Positions 26,610 through 38,400 are shown, numbered from the stretch's first letter. The stretch is 64,000 bases of DNA from Capitulum mitella (GCA_030062745.1 CP099850.1:2232001-2296000), one strand, 5' to 3'. Translations and numbers: made by a program. The notes: a model not told the origin generated them from the sequence alone.

Positions 26610-29600
26610 AGCGGGGCAGGGTACAGGAATGAAGGTGGTCGCGTCACGGCCCAGTGCCCGGAATCATATCACTGCATCGGGCCTCCGCCGTCAGGACCTC
26701 GTCATCGAACCTCCCTCGTCTAGTGTCTTCTGTGCGATCATTGCGTCAGAACGTTGCTGACCATCACCAGATAGCTGCCATCGAGAAACTCGCTCATGAT
26801 TCAGCCATGCTATTTTCACCGCTTTCGGTAGCCGTGACGGACTGCATCTTCGGTGCCTCTGCCGCTGTTTATGCAGCCGCCGAACGGCGAAGGTGTTTCT
26901 CCGGATGGCTATGGTTTTTGGTAATAATTTAGTGCTGCGGGTACCGTTGCAATAACACCGTCCGTCCATCTTTCCCAGGGCGGTAAATTTGCCCCGCAAA
27001 CTCAGCCGTAAAACGAAGCGTGAAGAACAAAGTGGCTTCTGGTGCAGGTCTCGCGGGATAAGGCTTTTTACCAGCGGAAAAAGTCCTTTGTTAGATCAGC
27101 AACACGCAGAAAGAATCGACCCAAACCAAACGAAAAGGCAGTCTGTTTACGAAATGTTCCGTTTTGTTAGGACAATGTCTGTTGGATGGATAGACTTTTC
27201 TTGATCAAATATTCCACAGCGTGAAGACGAACACAGTGATGTGTCTTGAAGTTAAAGATTCAGCAAACAGGATTTCAGAAATTCATCGTCATTCCGGGCA
27301 GGTCCAAAACTTGTCATGTGGCGTGAATGTCCGCCATTGGACCTTGACATTGCTCCAGGATCGTAACGACGTGAAGGTTATGGAAAATACCTCTCAGTTC
27401 GCCTGCAGCTGGCTGGGGTTTCCAGCGCCGGATAAAAATAGTACCAATTAAGAGAAATCAGAGCTCACGCACACACTCGCCGTTCAGGGCGGGCGATTTG
27501 CGACAGTTTACTGTCGCCAGGGAAATTCCGGACAAGAGTGTGTTATCGTGATCCAGCCAGCAGCTGATTTCAGATCAATATGCAGTTGTGGTTTTCGCTG
27601 TCCACATTGTTATCTCAGTAATCTCCTTCCTTTGTTACCGGCGAGTGGTCTATCTGTCTGATGATCGGATTTTTTCGTTTTGGATGCAGCACTTATGATG
27701 ATTGGCGTACAGCCGATATACAAGGATCAAGCACATGCGAAGGGACATAGGCTGTGGTGTCTGAAAGTTCTTTTAAAGCCGTTGTTTTTAATCGAATTGA
27801 CTAAACTCCATCAATGTGGAGGTTTCTTTCCGCATTTTGGCAATCATCAGCCATGTTTCCGCTCCATCGCCGCAACCTGACTAGCCGGAGACCGGAGGGA
27901 TCGTAGTTCTTGACCCTGGTGGTGCTGGTCGCGGTGGTGGGTTACGCAGGAACAGCTCCGGACGGAGACGAAACAGAGCCCCTGCCTGGAATGACTCGGG
28001 GGGGGGGGGGGGGGGCACTGTGCGAGAACCGCAAGCTGAGAGCTAGCAATATCGCGTGTGGCTGTCCGCACTGGTGATCTATGGCCCTGTCGAGCACGAT
28101 AAAAACATCGCGTGATGACCTTCAACCGCACACCGCCCTCTATATAGTGCATCACGCGTTGGCGCTCACCATTTATTAGGCAGAAGAGCCGCACCGCGTG
28201 GGCGCCGACTGCGCTTTCTGTGCGTCCATGAAAGCTTCCGGCGTTGCTTTGAAATGTCTGACAGCGACGCGCCGTTCAGTATTTATGTTTGACGTGACTT
28301 GTGTGTTGTCACACGGACAAGAAATGTTCGCCATGCCATAGAAATGAAGTGGCCACCGGATGACCATCCACACGTAGTTGTTCCGGTTTTTATTGTTTTT
28401 GTTACATTACTTTATTATCGCTAGTTCATTGTCACAGTGTATCTTCAGATGATCAGGTACGCATACGCCAGACCGTCTTTCAGTGCATTGGCCTTCGTAG
28501 AAGCGTTTCATTAACGTACCATTGACCCTAAATTCCTTTCGTTCAGGTCCGTTTCGCCTTGTTTTCAAAACGTAGTCGTCAAAACAATCCACGCCGAAAC
28601 ACCGTGTGTTCTTCTCTTGAGCTGGCTTTGTTCACATACATCTCCCGTGAGATGCATTGGTCAAGACGAAGTGGTGTGCTGACTGTGCAGAGATGATGGG
28701 AGGTGGGGATGGGGAGGGGGTCTGCAGGGCTATTTCGTCGAGGATGACCCTGAGTCGTAAACAAGGTCAAAGATGAAAGGATCGACTTGGAGCCAGTGCA
28801 ACGGATCACTCAGCGGTCTAGATATAGTCCTCTCGGGCTCACTCGTCGCCCGACGTAGACCCCTCGGGCTCACTCAACACACCCTCGCCTTCCGAGAAGT
28901 GTCGGCGACTGATTCAGTCCCGTGATGGGGGCCTCTTTGGCTCTCCCTGAAGCCGTGGTTGGTTTTTTGAACTGGCACAGCGGCCTGCGCTTCTGCAGCG
29001 GTTTGGCGTGACTGGAAGGATTGTCGGGTTTTCGTAATGTGCACCAGATTCAATACTGGTCAGTTGCTTCTGAAGCCCATCAGTCACAATTTTGCAAGGG
29101 TAGTTCGAGGTTACGACCCGTTATAGCCATTGCAGCTAACCACATCGTCAGTGATACATTTTCAGTGCTAACCATGTCGTCAAATGGCACGTTTGCAGTG
29201 CTGCAGGATGACGCAACCGACTTTACTTGCTGTCCATACTCAGAACCTATTCATGTATCTCCCCAACGGAACCAAACTGAGAGTGCTCCGTGCTGTTAGT
29301 GCTACCTGGGTCCGGACTCCGTCCACCATCAGCGTCCCCAACCAGGAGACTTGGACTCCGCCGTGCTCGCACAGCAGCCTCCCCTGCCGCCCTGACTCCC
29401 GTCCGTCCGGGTTCCATGAGTTCTGGCATCCCGACTCGGCCTTTCATCAGCGTTCCGTGAGTTCCGACTCGGGCGTCCGTCGGCGCTCCGTGACCCGTGA
29501 CTCGGGCGTCCGTCGGCGCTCCGTGACCCATGACCGGGCAATTTTTGTCCGTGCCTGACGGGCGCCCACTGGCCTGCCGGTGACTCAGCCGGTGACTCAG

Positions 29601-31229
29601 TTGGCGACTCCGGCCGCCGTGCCGAGCGGAGCCGGCCGTCGGTGCTCCTCGCCGGCGCCCCTGGAGAGGGCCTCCCACGGCGGCCGTGGGCCGTGCGGCC
29701 TTTCTGCGCTGTCGTTTGGGCGACTTTCGTCGTTGGGATGGAGGCGGGCGTAGGGAGGACTGTGTCCGTGCGTTCTCTCCTCTAGCACCGTCCGGCCGCG
29801 CCAATGCGCCTCCAGGCCTTGCTGTGGTGCCTCTTGGCCGTGCTGACGTGTCGGGCTCCGCCGTCTGGCTGGGCTGTGTCGTCGCTCTGTGCTCGGTTGC
29901 CGTTCGACCGTGCTCTGTCGAAGGCGGGGTCAGCGGGAGGTCGGGAGGAAGGCGGACCCTCCCGGTCCTGCCGACTGGGACGGTTGGCGGGAAGCCGGAA
30001 AGGTCGGCAGGAGGCCGGTCGTCCCTCCGTCCTCGATCACCGTCCGCCCCTGCTCTGTCGGCGGCAGAGTTAACACGAGGCCGGCCGTCGCTCCGTGACC
30101 CGTGTTTCGCCGCCGTCAGCGGCCGCCGCGCGGGGCGGATCCCGAGCTCGGCGGCCGACCTCGGCCCGGCCCAAGCGGTCCCGTCCGGCCGAGCCGCGGT
30201 TTTCCCAGCCGAGCGGAACAGCAGACCGGCCGAGCCGGGCCGGGTTAGACGCCGTTGCGGCGGTGTGGTCCCCGGCGCTGCTGCTCGGCCGGTGACTGTC
30301 CAGGATCCTGGGTGTCGTTGGGTCACGGTGTGCCGCGGTTCACCCGCTGGACACGGCTAGTTGTTGGGCGATGAGCTGGTTTTTGTCAGGCTGGTCTCCG
30401 TGCCATCGTCAGACACAAAGAAACACGGCGACCTGTGCGTCGTTATCGAAGGATATGCTGCAGCGCGAGCGGGCTGCCTTTTTATCAAAGGAATGTGACA
30501 GTTTTTGTAGATGACAGGCAGGATCGGTGGTCAGCTCGATTCAAACTTTTTGCCTCCGCTTTTTCGTGGACGATGACCCAGCGTTCCGTTTGTTTCATCG
30601 GAATCCCGCACGAATCTGATTCTTGCAATTCACTGCAATTCATTGGAACCTCTGCCGTTCTGAAGGTCGCGGAAATGATTCCGGCTCGTGTGATGCGAAG
30701 CGAGGCGCCTTCGTCGCTGAGTCATGCCGTCTATCTTCGGCCGGATTCGTGAACGGGGCCGGACGCCAGACCGATGCTAATCCGATGAGAGTGACCATGA
30801 GCGCGGCGGCGGATGGCGGCACGGCGCCGCCATTCGGAAGCCGCCCGGTCGCTGGGCGCCGCGGCCGTGGGACCGAACACCGTGCAGCCTTTGTTCCAGT
30901 CGGCTCGCCGGCACTTACGGGCTCTTTGTCCATGCTTTCACCTGTGCGAACTTCCGCAAAGAGTTTTATCCAGCGCAACGGAAAGTAAGACTGCGTTTGG
31001 GCGCGTTCGCGGTCACTGGCGTTCCTGGCGGAACCGAAATGAAACGTCGTGTTAACCTTCACGAACTGTGTGTTTTTGGATCGTTCCAACCCGTCGGCGC
31101 CCCAGGCCGGCCTGCGTTTCGAGCCTTTGTCACCCGTGGACCGTGGCCTATTATCTCCGGCAGCTCGGCCATTTGTCACGATGCTGCGTACGCTAGCAGG
31201 CCCGGTCCCTCTGCCCTGAGCGCTTTCCT
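26610..31229. other. Gene-free stretch upstream of the PP1-docking gene
   Basis: The left part (26.6-29.2 kb) is of balanced composition, with a run of 18 G at 27998-28015 and a direct repeat ctcgggctcactc at 28832 and 28863. The right part (29.4-30.35 kb) is CpG-rich and carries the 33-bp repeat. The long antisense frame at 29247-30326 is Arg/Pro/Gly-rich and unsupported. No gene is recognised. Confidence 0.35.
29454..29540. repeat. 33-bp tandem repeat, two good units plus partials
   Basis: Units containing ACTCGGGCGTCCGTCGGCGC recur at 33-bp spacing, with a diverged unit upstream (from about 29415) and a partial one downstream. The - strand frame reads it as an 11-residue repeat. Confidence 0.75.
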
Positions 31230-31367
31230 GGACCGTCACGGCGGTCCGCTGTCTCGGGACATCCTCCGGTCATCTGCCCGACCTGACGGGCACCCGCCGC
31301 CGCGGCTGCCGCCGCCGGCGCCGGCAGCGGTCAGGTGTTTTGCCGCCACTCCGCCGGCCGCGAGAAA

Positions 31368-31586
31368 ATGGCCGCAGTTTCCGGTCGGGCTGCCGTCGAA
31401 GTCACGCTGGATTGCCAGGGGCGCGCCGTTCCCAGGCGGCGGCGGCGGCGGCGGCGGCGGCGGTCGGCAGACGTCCGCCGCCGCGCGCCGCCGCCGCCCG
31501 CGCCGCGTCCACCGCCTGCGTTCGCCGCCGCCGCCGCCGACGGAGTGCATCCTGCAGGGGCGGCCGGCCGTGTCGCCGCGTGCTGA
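31368..31586 (+). other. Upstream open reading frame in the leader
   Basis: The frame starts at an ATG in a favourable context (gaaaATGg) and encodes 72 codons, including ten consecutive arginines from the CGG repeat. It ends at TGA 18 bases before the main ATG and is in a different frame from the main CDS. If the transcript starts upstream of it, it would be expected to limit initiation at 31604. It could also be untranscribed if transcription starts further down. Confidence 0.4.
31435..31463 (+). repeat. CGG trinucleotide repeat in the 5' leader
   Basis: About nine to ten uninterrupted GGC units lie 140 bases upstream of the main start codon. They fall inside the upstream ORF, where they read as a run of arginines. 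Complementary CCG-rich sequence follows within 100 bases, so the RNA could fold strongly. Confidence 0.85.
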
Positions 31587-31603
31587 CCGCTGGGAGCGCC
31601 GCC

Positions 31604-31866
31604 ATGCTGACGTTCGTGGACGCGCCGCGCTCGCCGCCGAAGCGGGCCGCCGCGGCCGCCGAGTACCGGCTGGCGTACGTGCCGGTGCTGGTGCGGCGGC
31701 TGCGGCCGCCTGAGCGCCGCTACTCGCTGCTGGTGGACGCGGGCGACGCGCAGGCGGTGCGCGCCTCGCTGCGGCGTCCTCTGCAGCGGTCGCGCTCGGC
31801 CAGGGCCCACCGGCACAGCGCCGTCGTCGATGAGGTGTTGAGCGGCGGCCGGATGAGCTCGGCGAG
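31604..31866 (+). CDS. Exon 1 of a putative PP1-docking regulatory protein (N-terminal part)
   Basis: The exon encodes residues 1-87 plus two bases of codon 88. The ATG is in a strong context (gccgccATGc) and is the first in-frame ATG below the CpG-rich leader. The exon ends at a consensus donor, GAG|GTAAGC. It joins exon 2 (35319) in phase 2, and the split codon gives the arginine of an RVSF motif. The peptide is basic and Ala/Arg-rich: an alanine run at residues 15-19, an arginine-rich stretch at 31-39, an RRYS kinase-type site with Ser41, and a second Arg/Ser/His cluster at 58-72. There is no signal peptide or membrane segment. I do not recognise a named family, so the product stays open; the role as a PP1 partner rests on the motif completed by exon 2. 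If intron 1 were retained the frame would stop at once, because the donor supplies a TAA after Arg88. Confidence 0.65.
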
Positions 31867-34800
31867 GTAAGCTGGTGCCGGCGGCCGGCGGCCGGTGCTA
31901 GGTACTGCCGGGAGCGGTGCGTGCCGTGGCGGGGCGTGTGAGAAATGGATGAAGTTAAGTCGTGATGGCGCACATCTTTGTGTTGCAGAGCACGGCGTGG
32001 AGGTTTGCCAACGACGCTATGTTCCGGAAGAAGCTGATCAGAACTGAAATAGTCATGAGTTGTGTCCGTCTCAACATCTGTTGCGTCGTACATTGCTTGG
32101 AAAATAACCCCATCCCTCGCCAATCTCGTGCGATTCCCCAGATTCACGGGTTGACGGAGTCCATCGCTCTGTCCTCCGTCCGTGGTTCCGGCCTTGCCAG
32201 GTCGTTCCCCGGCCGGCCGGCTTATCCCAGGGCGGCGCGCCGTTCCCGGGCCGTGGGCGCCGTGGGAACCGCTGAGCGGAAGCTCCGCGGCCGTCTCGGC
32301 TCGTGCCTGGCTTCGCGCCGCGGCCGCCCCTCCTGGACGACGAGGGGCCTCAGCGCCGACAGCGGCGCCGGCGGGACAGTGACAAACGGCGGCAGCGTCG
32401 CCAACATAAACAGCGCACCAAAAACGGCGGCCGCCGAGGGATGGACTATGGACGACATCCGCCTCCCCTCCCCCCGCTCACCACTGCAGGAAGGCCCCGG
32501 GCGCGGCTGCGGTGTAACCGGGGCCGCCCCGTGCCACTTGGCTGGTGTGTCGCCACCCCGACGGCGCGGATGCTACCTGACGTCCTGCTGAAAACGAGAG
32601 TTCTGGTCTGGTTTTTGAGCTGTAATGATGGACTCCAGAACTGTTAAAAATGTCGGGGAGCGCTCTTCATGCGAAAATATAAATAATTAAGTTGCATTGA
32701 ATCACCAGACAGTGTTTCCTGGTTATAGGTGGCAATGCCTGCGTATGCGGTCGAGTGGTTGGCGTTTCAGGTATTGGTATAATGACCAGCCGTGGGAAGT
32801 AGATGGAGACAATGAATCAGTAGATCCAGCGAAATTATCGCCTTGGAGCCACCGATCTGGTGAAACATATTCTTGAGGTAGCGCTTTTAGCGAAGTTTTT
32901 AGCGTCTTTTCGCGTTATGGTCGCAGCCGTCTTTTGCATGTGAGACCGTTACGCGTCCTTTTTATACATTTTAGCGAGTAATTCTGCAGTCTGACAGGCT
33001 TCTTGCTGCAAACTCGCGCTGCCCTGTGCTGTTTGCGATCGGCCTCGATCCCTCGAGCCAGACTGACTGCCTTCGGATCGTCCTCGGCCAGCCCGTCGGT
33101 CGTCGAATCGTCGCGTCGAGCGCGTCCGCCGCCGGCCGGCCCTCGACGGGAGCGACGGGGCGCCGGCGGCGCAATTGCGCCCTGCCCCCCGGCCGGCGGC
33201 CTATCGATTCTGCCCATGGCGGCGCCGGGCCTGCGTCGGCAGCGGCGCTGCGAAACTGGCGGCGGCGTCGCGCGGTCGGCGGCGCGTGCCTGGGGCCGGG
33301 CGGAGGGGATCGGCTTTCTCTCGGGTCCCCCGACGAGGGGTGGTCGTCGTTTCGGGCGTAATGGTGCCGGTTTTAAATGCTAATTCGTCCCGGTTAAATG
33401 ACGAAGCGCCCCCGGGACGGTCGTTGCGACAGATGGCGCGTGGCGGAGCACGCGGCGGAAAGCCTGCACCGACGCTGTCTGGGTGCTCACGGCCGCCGTC
33501 ACGAAGCAAGGTCGACCCCGCGTGCCGCGACAGTCTGACGGTCGCTGTGATGGGGACTCCCAGCTGTGCGCGCGGAGCAGTCACGGCGACGCCCGCCTTG
33601 GTCCGTCGGCCGCGTCAGCTGGACGGCAGCCAGACTGCTGCAGGGGTCAGCTGCTGCGACACGCCGCTGGCTGCCAGTCAGCTGTCCCTGATGACGCCGA
33701 CCTCCGCTGGATGCGGCTGGCGTCCGTGATCCGTCGGGGCGGTCACGCGTCGCCGACGGCTGCCGTCAGGACTCCGGTCGCCTGTTTCCGGACCGGGCCG
33801 CCGCTTCCTTCTCGGAGGCCTGGACGTCCGAGCTGACAGCATAATGGTGGCGGTGCGAGGCCGGTCGGAACGGGAGCAGGGCAGAACAACGCGACCAGCT
33901 TCACGGGATCAGTGGCTCTGTGGGGAGCAGAAAAAGCAATGGCTTTTTCATGTATATATCAGGCAGTTCACAATCCTCGCCACGTCGTGGAGCACTTATT
34001 GGATTTTGTTTTTGCGGCCGCGCAAAAAGTCTGATGTACGGGATATTGCAACGGAACAAAGGAAAGGCTAGAAATGTCGGAAAGTCTGCGGAGAAACGGC
34101 ACAAAAACCGTGCTAGCATCAACCTCGCATGGCTATTCCCGGGCATTTATATATGGGACGGTTTTTTGCTCATCTGCAAAAACCGTCCGTAAGCAGCCGC
34201 TGTGCCGAATGGGAAAGCCATTAGGTGCGGCTGGCAATCTTGTCTGGAGGAGACGCTCGCGACGAACAAAAACTCGGCCTCCACAGCGTCCACAGGTGCT
34301 GTTTCTCACGCGACCCACGCCGGAAACTGCAGAAACGTCTGAACGGAAACAGATTGCTTGAGGGCAGTTTGAGCGCCCTTAAGCCCGAGCTCTCCAGCGT
34401 AATGCTTGAAGAGATCTGGCGCCCCATTCGGCGGAATGAGAAGAAATGATGACTGGCTTAGCGCAACACGCAGCGGCGAAATGCCGAACCGTGAAGGACA
34501 AACGGCGGCCAAATGGTCGCAGGTGGGTGGTACATCACGGCCGCGTCAGTTCATTCTCGTCTCTTTACTGAGACTGTGTTAAAGTTGATCAGCCCCATTG
34601 CCCTGGGGCAATAGGTGGAATTCTTTTATGAAAAGGTGCTTTATTCGAGACCGTTGCAGGAGCTCCCGCTGCGCGCTGATAGAGCCGCAGCCGGCGGGCC
34701 GCGCTGTGCGGAAAATCACCAAGTGCTGGCGAAATGGCCAGAACGGGTTCGGTTAACAGGCAGCCACACGTGTGAGAATGTGAGAATGCCGCCGCCGAAC

Positions 34801-35318
34801 ACGTGTGAGCGCGCCTCGCCGAATTTGCCGCCGTTCCCGACAGCGTCGGGCAGCGAAGGGAGGTGGCAGACCGACTGCTGACAGGCTGGTTGCGGGCTGC
34901 TGTCAGGGCGTTCAGCGGTTGGACGTGATTTTAGATGCAGCTTTGCTTCTGCTGGAAGCGGTGGTGCAGGGGTTTTAAAAGTATTTGTAGGAGTGTCATG
35001 TAGGCGCTGACATCTAAATACGACGTCCAACGGCTTTTATGAACCTTGCACTTTTGTGTTTAATTTGCTCATAATCTCACCATTCACTGATAAATTTAAA
35101 AATATGTTCTGAGCACACATGCATTACTGAACGTTCAGTGCAACTGCATGTGCACCAAACAATGTGACGCTTGCATTTGTATTTACATTTGTAAATTTGT
35201 GCATCTGTTCATTGGTAGGTACATGCCCTTGCATTTGTACTTAACGTGACTGTTGTGAGCACCAGCTGTCGTTGCCGAGGACGTCGTCCTGACCAGATCC
35301 CGCCTGTCTGTGCCGCAG
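31867..35318 (+). other. Intron 1 of the PP1-docking gene
   Basis: The GT-AG intron is about 3.45 kb, with donor GTAAGC and acceptor CCGCAG; a CTGACC at 35289-35294 could serve as branch point. Its first part stays GC-rich to about 32.6 kb and again at 33.1-33.8 kb. It is AT-rich at 32.6-32.9 kb and 35.0-35.25 kb. It contains a strong hairpin (34156-34188) and an extended palindrome (35113-35152). No other convincing exon was seen in it. Confidence 0.6.
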
Positions 35319-35480
35319 GGTGTCGTTTGGCAGCAGTAAAGGCTCCATGGTGGAGACGGTGGTGTACGACTACGAGCCGGTGCAGACCCTGAGAGAGGAG
35401 GACGGCAGCGAGTCGCCGGACCGCCGCGCCGGCCCTCGGCACACGTTCGTCACGTCCACGCCGCTCTCCACGCCGGCACG
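35319..35480 (+). CDS. Exon 2 of the same gene, carrying an RVSF PP1-docking motif
   Basis: This 162-base exon sits between a pyrimidine-rich acceptor (tctgtgccgcag|G) and a consensus donor (ACG|GTGAGT). Its length is a multiple of three and both borders are phase 2. It encodes residues 89-141 and two bases of codon 142. Joined to exon 1 it gives RVSF at residues 88-91, then a small-residue linker GSSKG and a hydrophobic stretch MVETVVYD at 98-105. RVxF followed by a hydrophobic pair is the usual layout of protein phosphatase 1 docking segments, for example in spinophilin-type and glycogen-targeting subunits (family knowledge). Ser90 occupies the x position, where phosphorylation usually blocks PP1 binding. 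The tail is acidic and then Ser/Thr-Pro-rich (TSTPLSTPA). No catalytic or carbohydrate-binding domain is visible. Whether it is a glycogen-targeting subunit, a cytoskeletal PP1 partner or something else cannot be decided from 53 residues. Confidence 0.75.
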
Positions 35481-38400
35481 GTGAGTCCACGCCGCTCTCC
35501 ACGCCGTCCGCTGGCGGATTCAGACCACATGCTGGGGTGGGGGCGAGGAATCTCCATCCGTGTAATCTGACATGCTTCCAAATGTTGATTTCTCCACGGA
35601 TTTCGGCCACGAAAATTGACGTGTAGATAAACGCCTTTTTGTTTCGAAACAAAATAGGTACAACATCCGTCCAAAAAAGGGCCAGAGAACACGTTGGTCC
35701 GGGCATTCCAGCGAAAGGGGGGTCATGACCCCGATCCGCCCTGACTCCGTCCGCCCGGCGCCGTGGAGGGGCGCGCAGTGCTGACGGTCGGGCCAGAGCG
35801 CTGCTCAGACCGGCCGGAGTGCCGGTGAAGTGCTGTACGCCGGCTGCCTGGCGCGCCGTCGCGCGAGCCCACGTGGCGACACGTCCGTCGCCCGGCAGAC
35901 GTGAGGTCTGCCGCCATGCCGTCATCCCCGGCCCCCGCCCGTCACGTGTCCCAGAGGCACGCGACTGCCACTCCCTCCCCCCGGCGTCGCAGACAGGGGT
36001 CTCGCCGGGCCGCCTCCGGTGGATCGTGATGGCCTCGGGGCGTCCGGTGAGGGGGGAGCGACCACGTGGGGCGGCCACTGGCGAACCGGCGGCTCGGGAT
36101 TTGGCCGGGCGCGCGGTCTGGATTCACGACCGGCCATTGGGACGAAGCTCCTCCTGCGGCGGCGGCGGGCCCCGCCCAGAGCCGTGCCGGCACATTTGCA
36201 TAACGACGCCGGGGGCGAGCCACGCACGCTGCGGCCGCCCGGCGCGGCCACGCAGGGTTGACGACCGAGAGACGCGCGGCCGGCGGCGACGGCGGCGGCG
36301 GCGTGACGCGCCTTTTTGTCGACGCCGCGTCGCCGCCAGAACGCGCCACCGATGGAGCGGCACCGGGCTCCCGCTAAATAATGGCCCGCGCGACCGCTCC
36401 CCAATAAGGATAATGGAATTTAATAACAGGACTGGGCCGCGCGAGGAGCGGGCGGCAGATGTCGGCTGTCGGGGACGACGCGCCGTCGGCCGGACGCCGA
36501 TACGGCGGGGAGACTGGCCGGACAGGATGTCGGCAGACGGATGGGCCCTCTCGTCCCTCTCGAGTGTGTTGAAATCGGAAACGTGCAAAAGCGTTTCAGC
36601 TTGTTGGTTTTCACTTGATCGAGGTAAGTTTTCAAAGGGCCGTTGACATCTCAGATCTGAAAAGGAACCGGCCGTGGTGAATTATGCTTCCTTTTTTAAA
36701 CATAGCACCTCGCTCCCATAATGAGTTGCCTAGCGTGTGCCTGTTCGCGTGTTTTAGGAGACACCCGGCGGTTGTTCCCCAAGCGCCCCCCCCCCCGTCG
36801 TTTCCGGGGTCTGCTTCCGTCACGCACAGACCGCATTAGTGTCTCTCCATCCAATCTGTTCATCGGAGGCAGCCCTGTCCCTGAACCGGTCCAGCGTCCA
36901 GGCTCCTCGCTGGGTCCTCCACTGAGCTGTCGACAGTCTCCTGGGCTAAATTCCCCTAGCCGCAGTGGATGTGAAGCGTGAGCTGCACTCTGCTCGACCT
37001 GGGAAGCCTGGACAGCACGGGAGGAGGCGGTACCCCACGGGAGGGGGTGAAGGGGCGTGCTCCGACCGCAGCGTGAGCCGAGCGGGCGTGTCAGTGCTCA
37101 TGGCCGGCCGGGACGGCGCTGGGCGTGCCGCGCGCCGCTGAACTGGATCATGAGCGGCGCCCGCCGGCGACGCGGTCCACCGTGACACCGTGACGGCGTC
37201 ACGGCTGACGTCACGGCTGTAGGCCGGAGCCGAGCTTCGGTACGCTGTCCGCTCGAGAGATAGGACCGTTTCTGTCGGCGCGTCAACGCACTGCGTGGTC
37301 CCCGTGACCTGCACGTGGTTGACGGCGGCCGGCGCCGATCGTGTGATGACGTCGTTGCTCCAGGTGGCGATGAGGTCGGCGTTTTCAGAGGGTAGTGTGA
37401 CGGTCGTGGAGTCGTGGCAGCTCCGGCCACTCGTTGCAACGCTCGTGTGGGACCGAGCACTACGTTGTAAGAGCGTGACGTTTGCAATCCCGCGCCGGAA
37501 GTGGTGTCATTTTCTTTAATTTGACTTCGTTGTAAAGCGCGATAGTTTCGTCACGTTCGTCCGTGAGTGTGAAGCCAATAGCATGCTTCGAGGAGAAGCA
37601 ATTAGGTCTGCGTGGAAATGATCCCTGGGGCATATGGCCTTTGACATGAGCTCATGAAGAAATGCATACGGAACATTTTGACTGCAATGGCAGACTGGCA
37701 CTGCCTTTCAAATTATTCAGTGAAGAGACGCATGGTTCCGGGCATCGATGACCCTAAACACCAAACGTAAACAAATACCCGTGTTGCGTTCTGTGTGCAG
37801 TGTAGACGGTCTTTTCAGATAACATCTTGTCGTAATTTGACTCATGAAAAAATTCATCTGTAACATACTTCGTTTCCATCATTGCACTGTTCGGATGACT
37901 TAAGGATTTAGTTTATTCTTCCCGGTAAGTTAACTTAGATTTGTCCGATTTAGCTAGCGCTCGTACCGTCTGAAAATAGTCCCACACATCATTCGAAGAC
38001 AAGGCCTTCGCGTTTCTGTCCCCGCCCGGCTGCGCGCTCTTTATTCGGGCGAACGCTCCTTCTCCGGCCGCTGACCCTCTGACACCCCCCCCCCCCTCAG
38101 CCACCTCCCCACTGAACCGAGTCGTTGAGAGCGCCGGACGCAGGGCGGCCTGTCTCTGGACTTACAGCCGGGCTTGTGGGGGGGGGGTCAATGGCACTTC
38201 TCGGCTTCCCGTCCCAACGCAGCGGCCGCGGCGGCAGGCCGGAGCGCCGCGCAGTCCGACGTCGTAAATTCGTAGCTCCTTTCAGCGGAGACAGCGGCGA
38301 CGGCGACGCGGTGGCTCGGCCGTTCGTATCCGCCAAAGCCCGGCTCTCTCTGCCCGGCCGGCGGCGGCGCCGCCCATCCCGAGCGGCCGTCCGGCGGCGA

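Larger units (their letters stand above)
31230..31603 (+). promoter_or_regulatory. CpG-rich TATA-less leader and probable promoter of the PP1-docking gene
   Basis: This stretch directly precedes the chosen start codon. It is very rich in CG dinucleotides and has no TATA box or CCAAT box that I can see. A CGG repeat lies at 31435-31463 and CCG-rich runs at about 31468-31543. An ATG at 31368 opens a 72-codon upstream frame that stops at 31584-31586, 18 bases before the main ATG. The layout fits a dispersed CpG-type promoter plus a structured 5' leader. The transcription start cannot be placed from sequence alone, and part of the region could be exon or upstream intergenic DNA. Confidence 0.45.

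Noticed and set aside
28799-28816. Sequence resembling the start of 5.8S rRNA (caacggatcactcagcgg)
   Set aside because: The match stops after about 15 bases and the conserved continuation of 5.8S is absent.
29247-30326. 359-codon - strand frame
   Set aside because: Low-complexity Arg/Pro/Gly composition, partly made of the 33-bp repeat, with an open antisense and no splice or domain support.
36599-36622. 24-bp microexon-like sequence between a CAG and GTAAGT
   Set aside because: In the phase required by exon 2 it meets an in-frame TGA.
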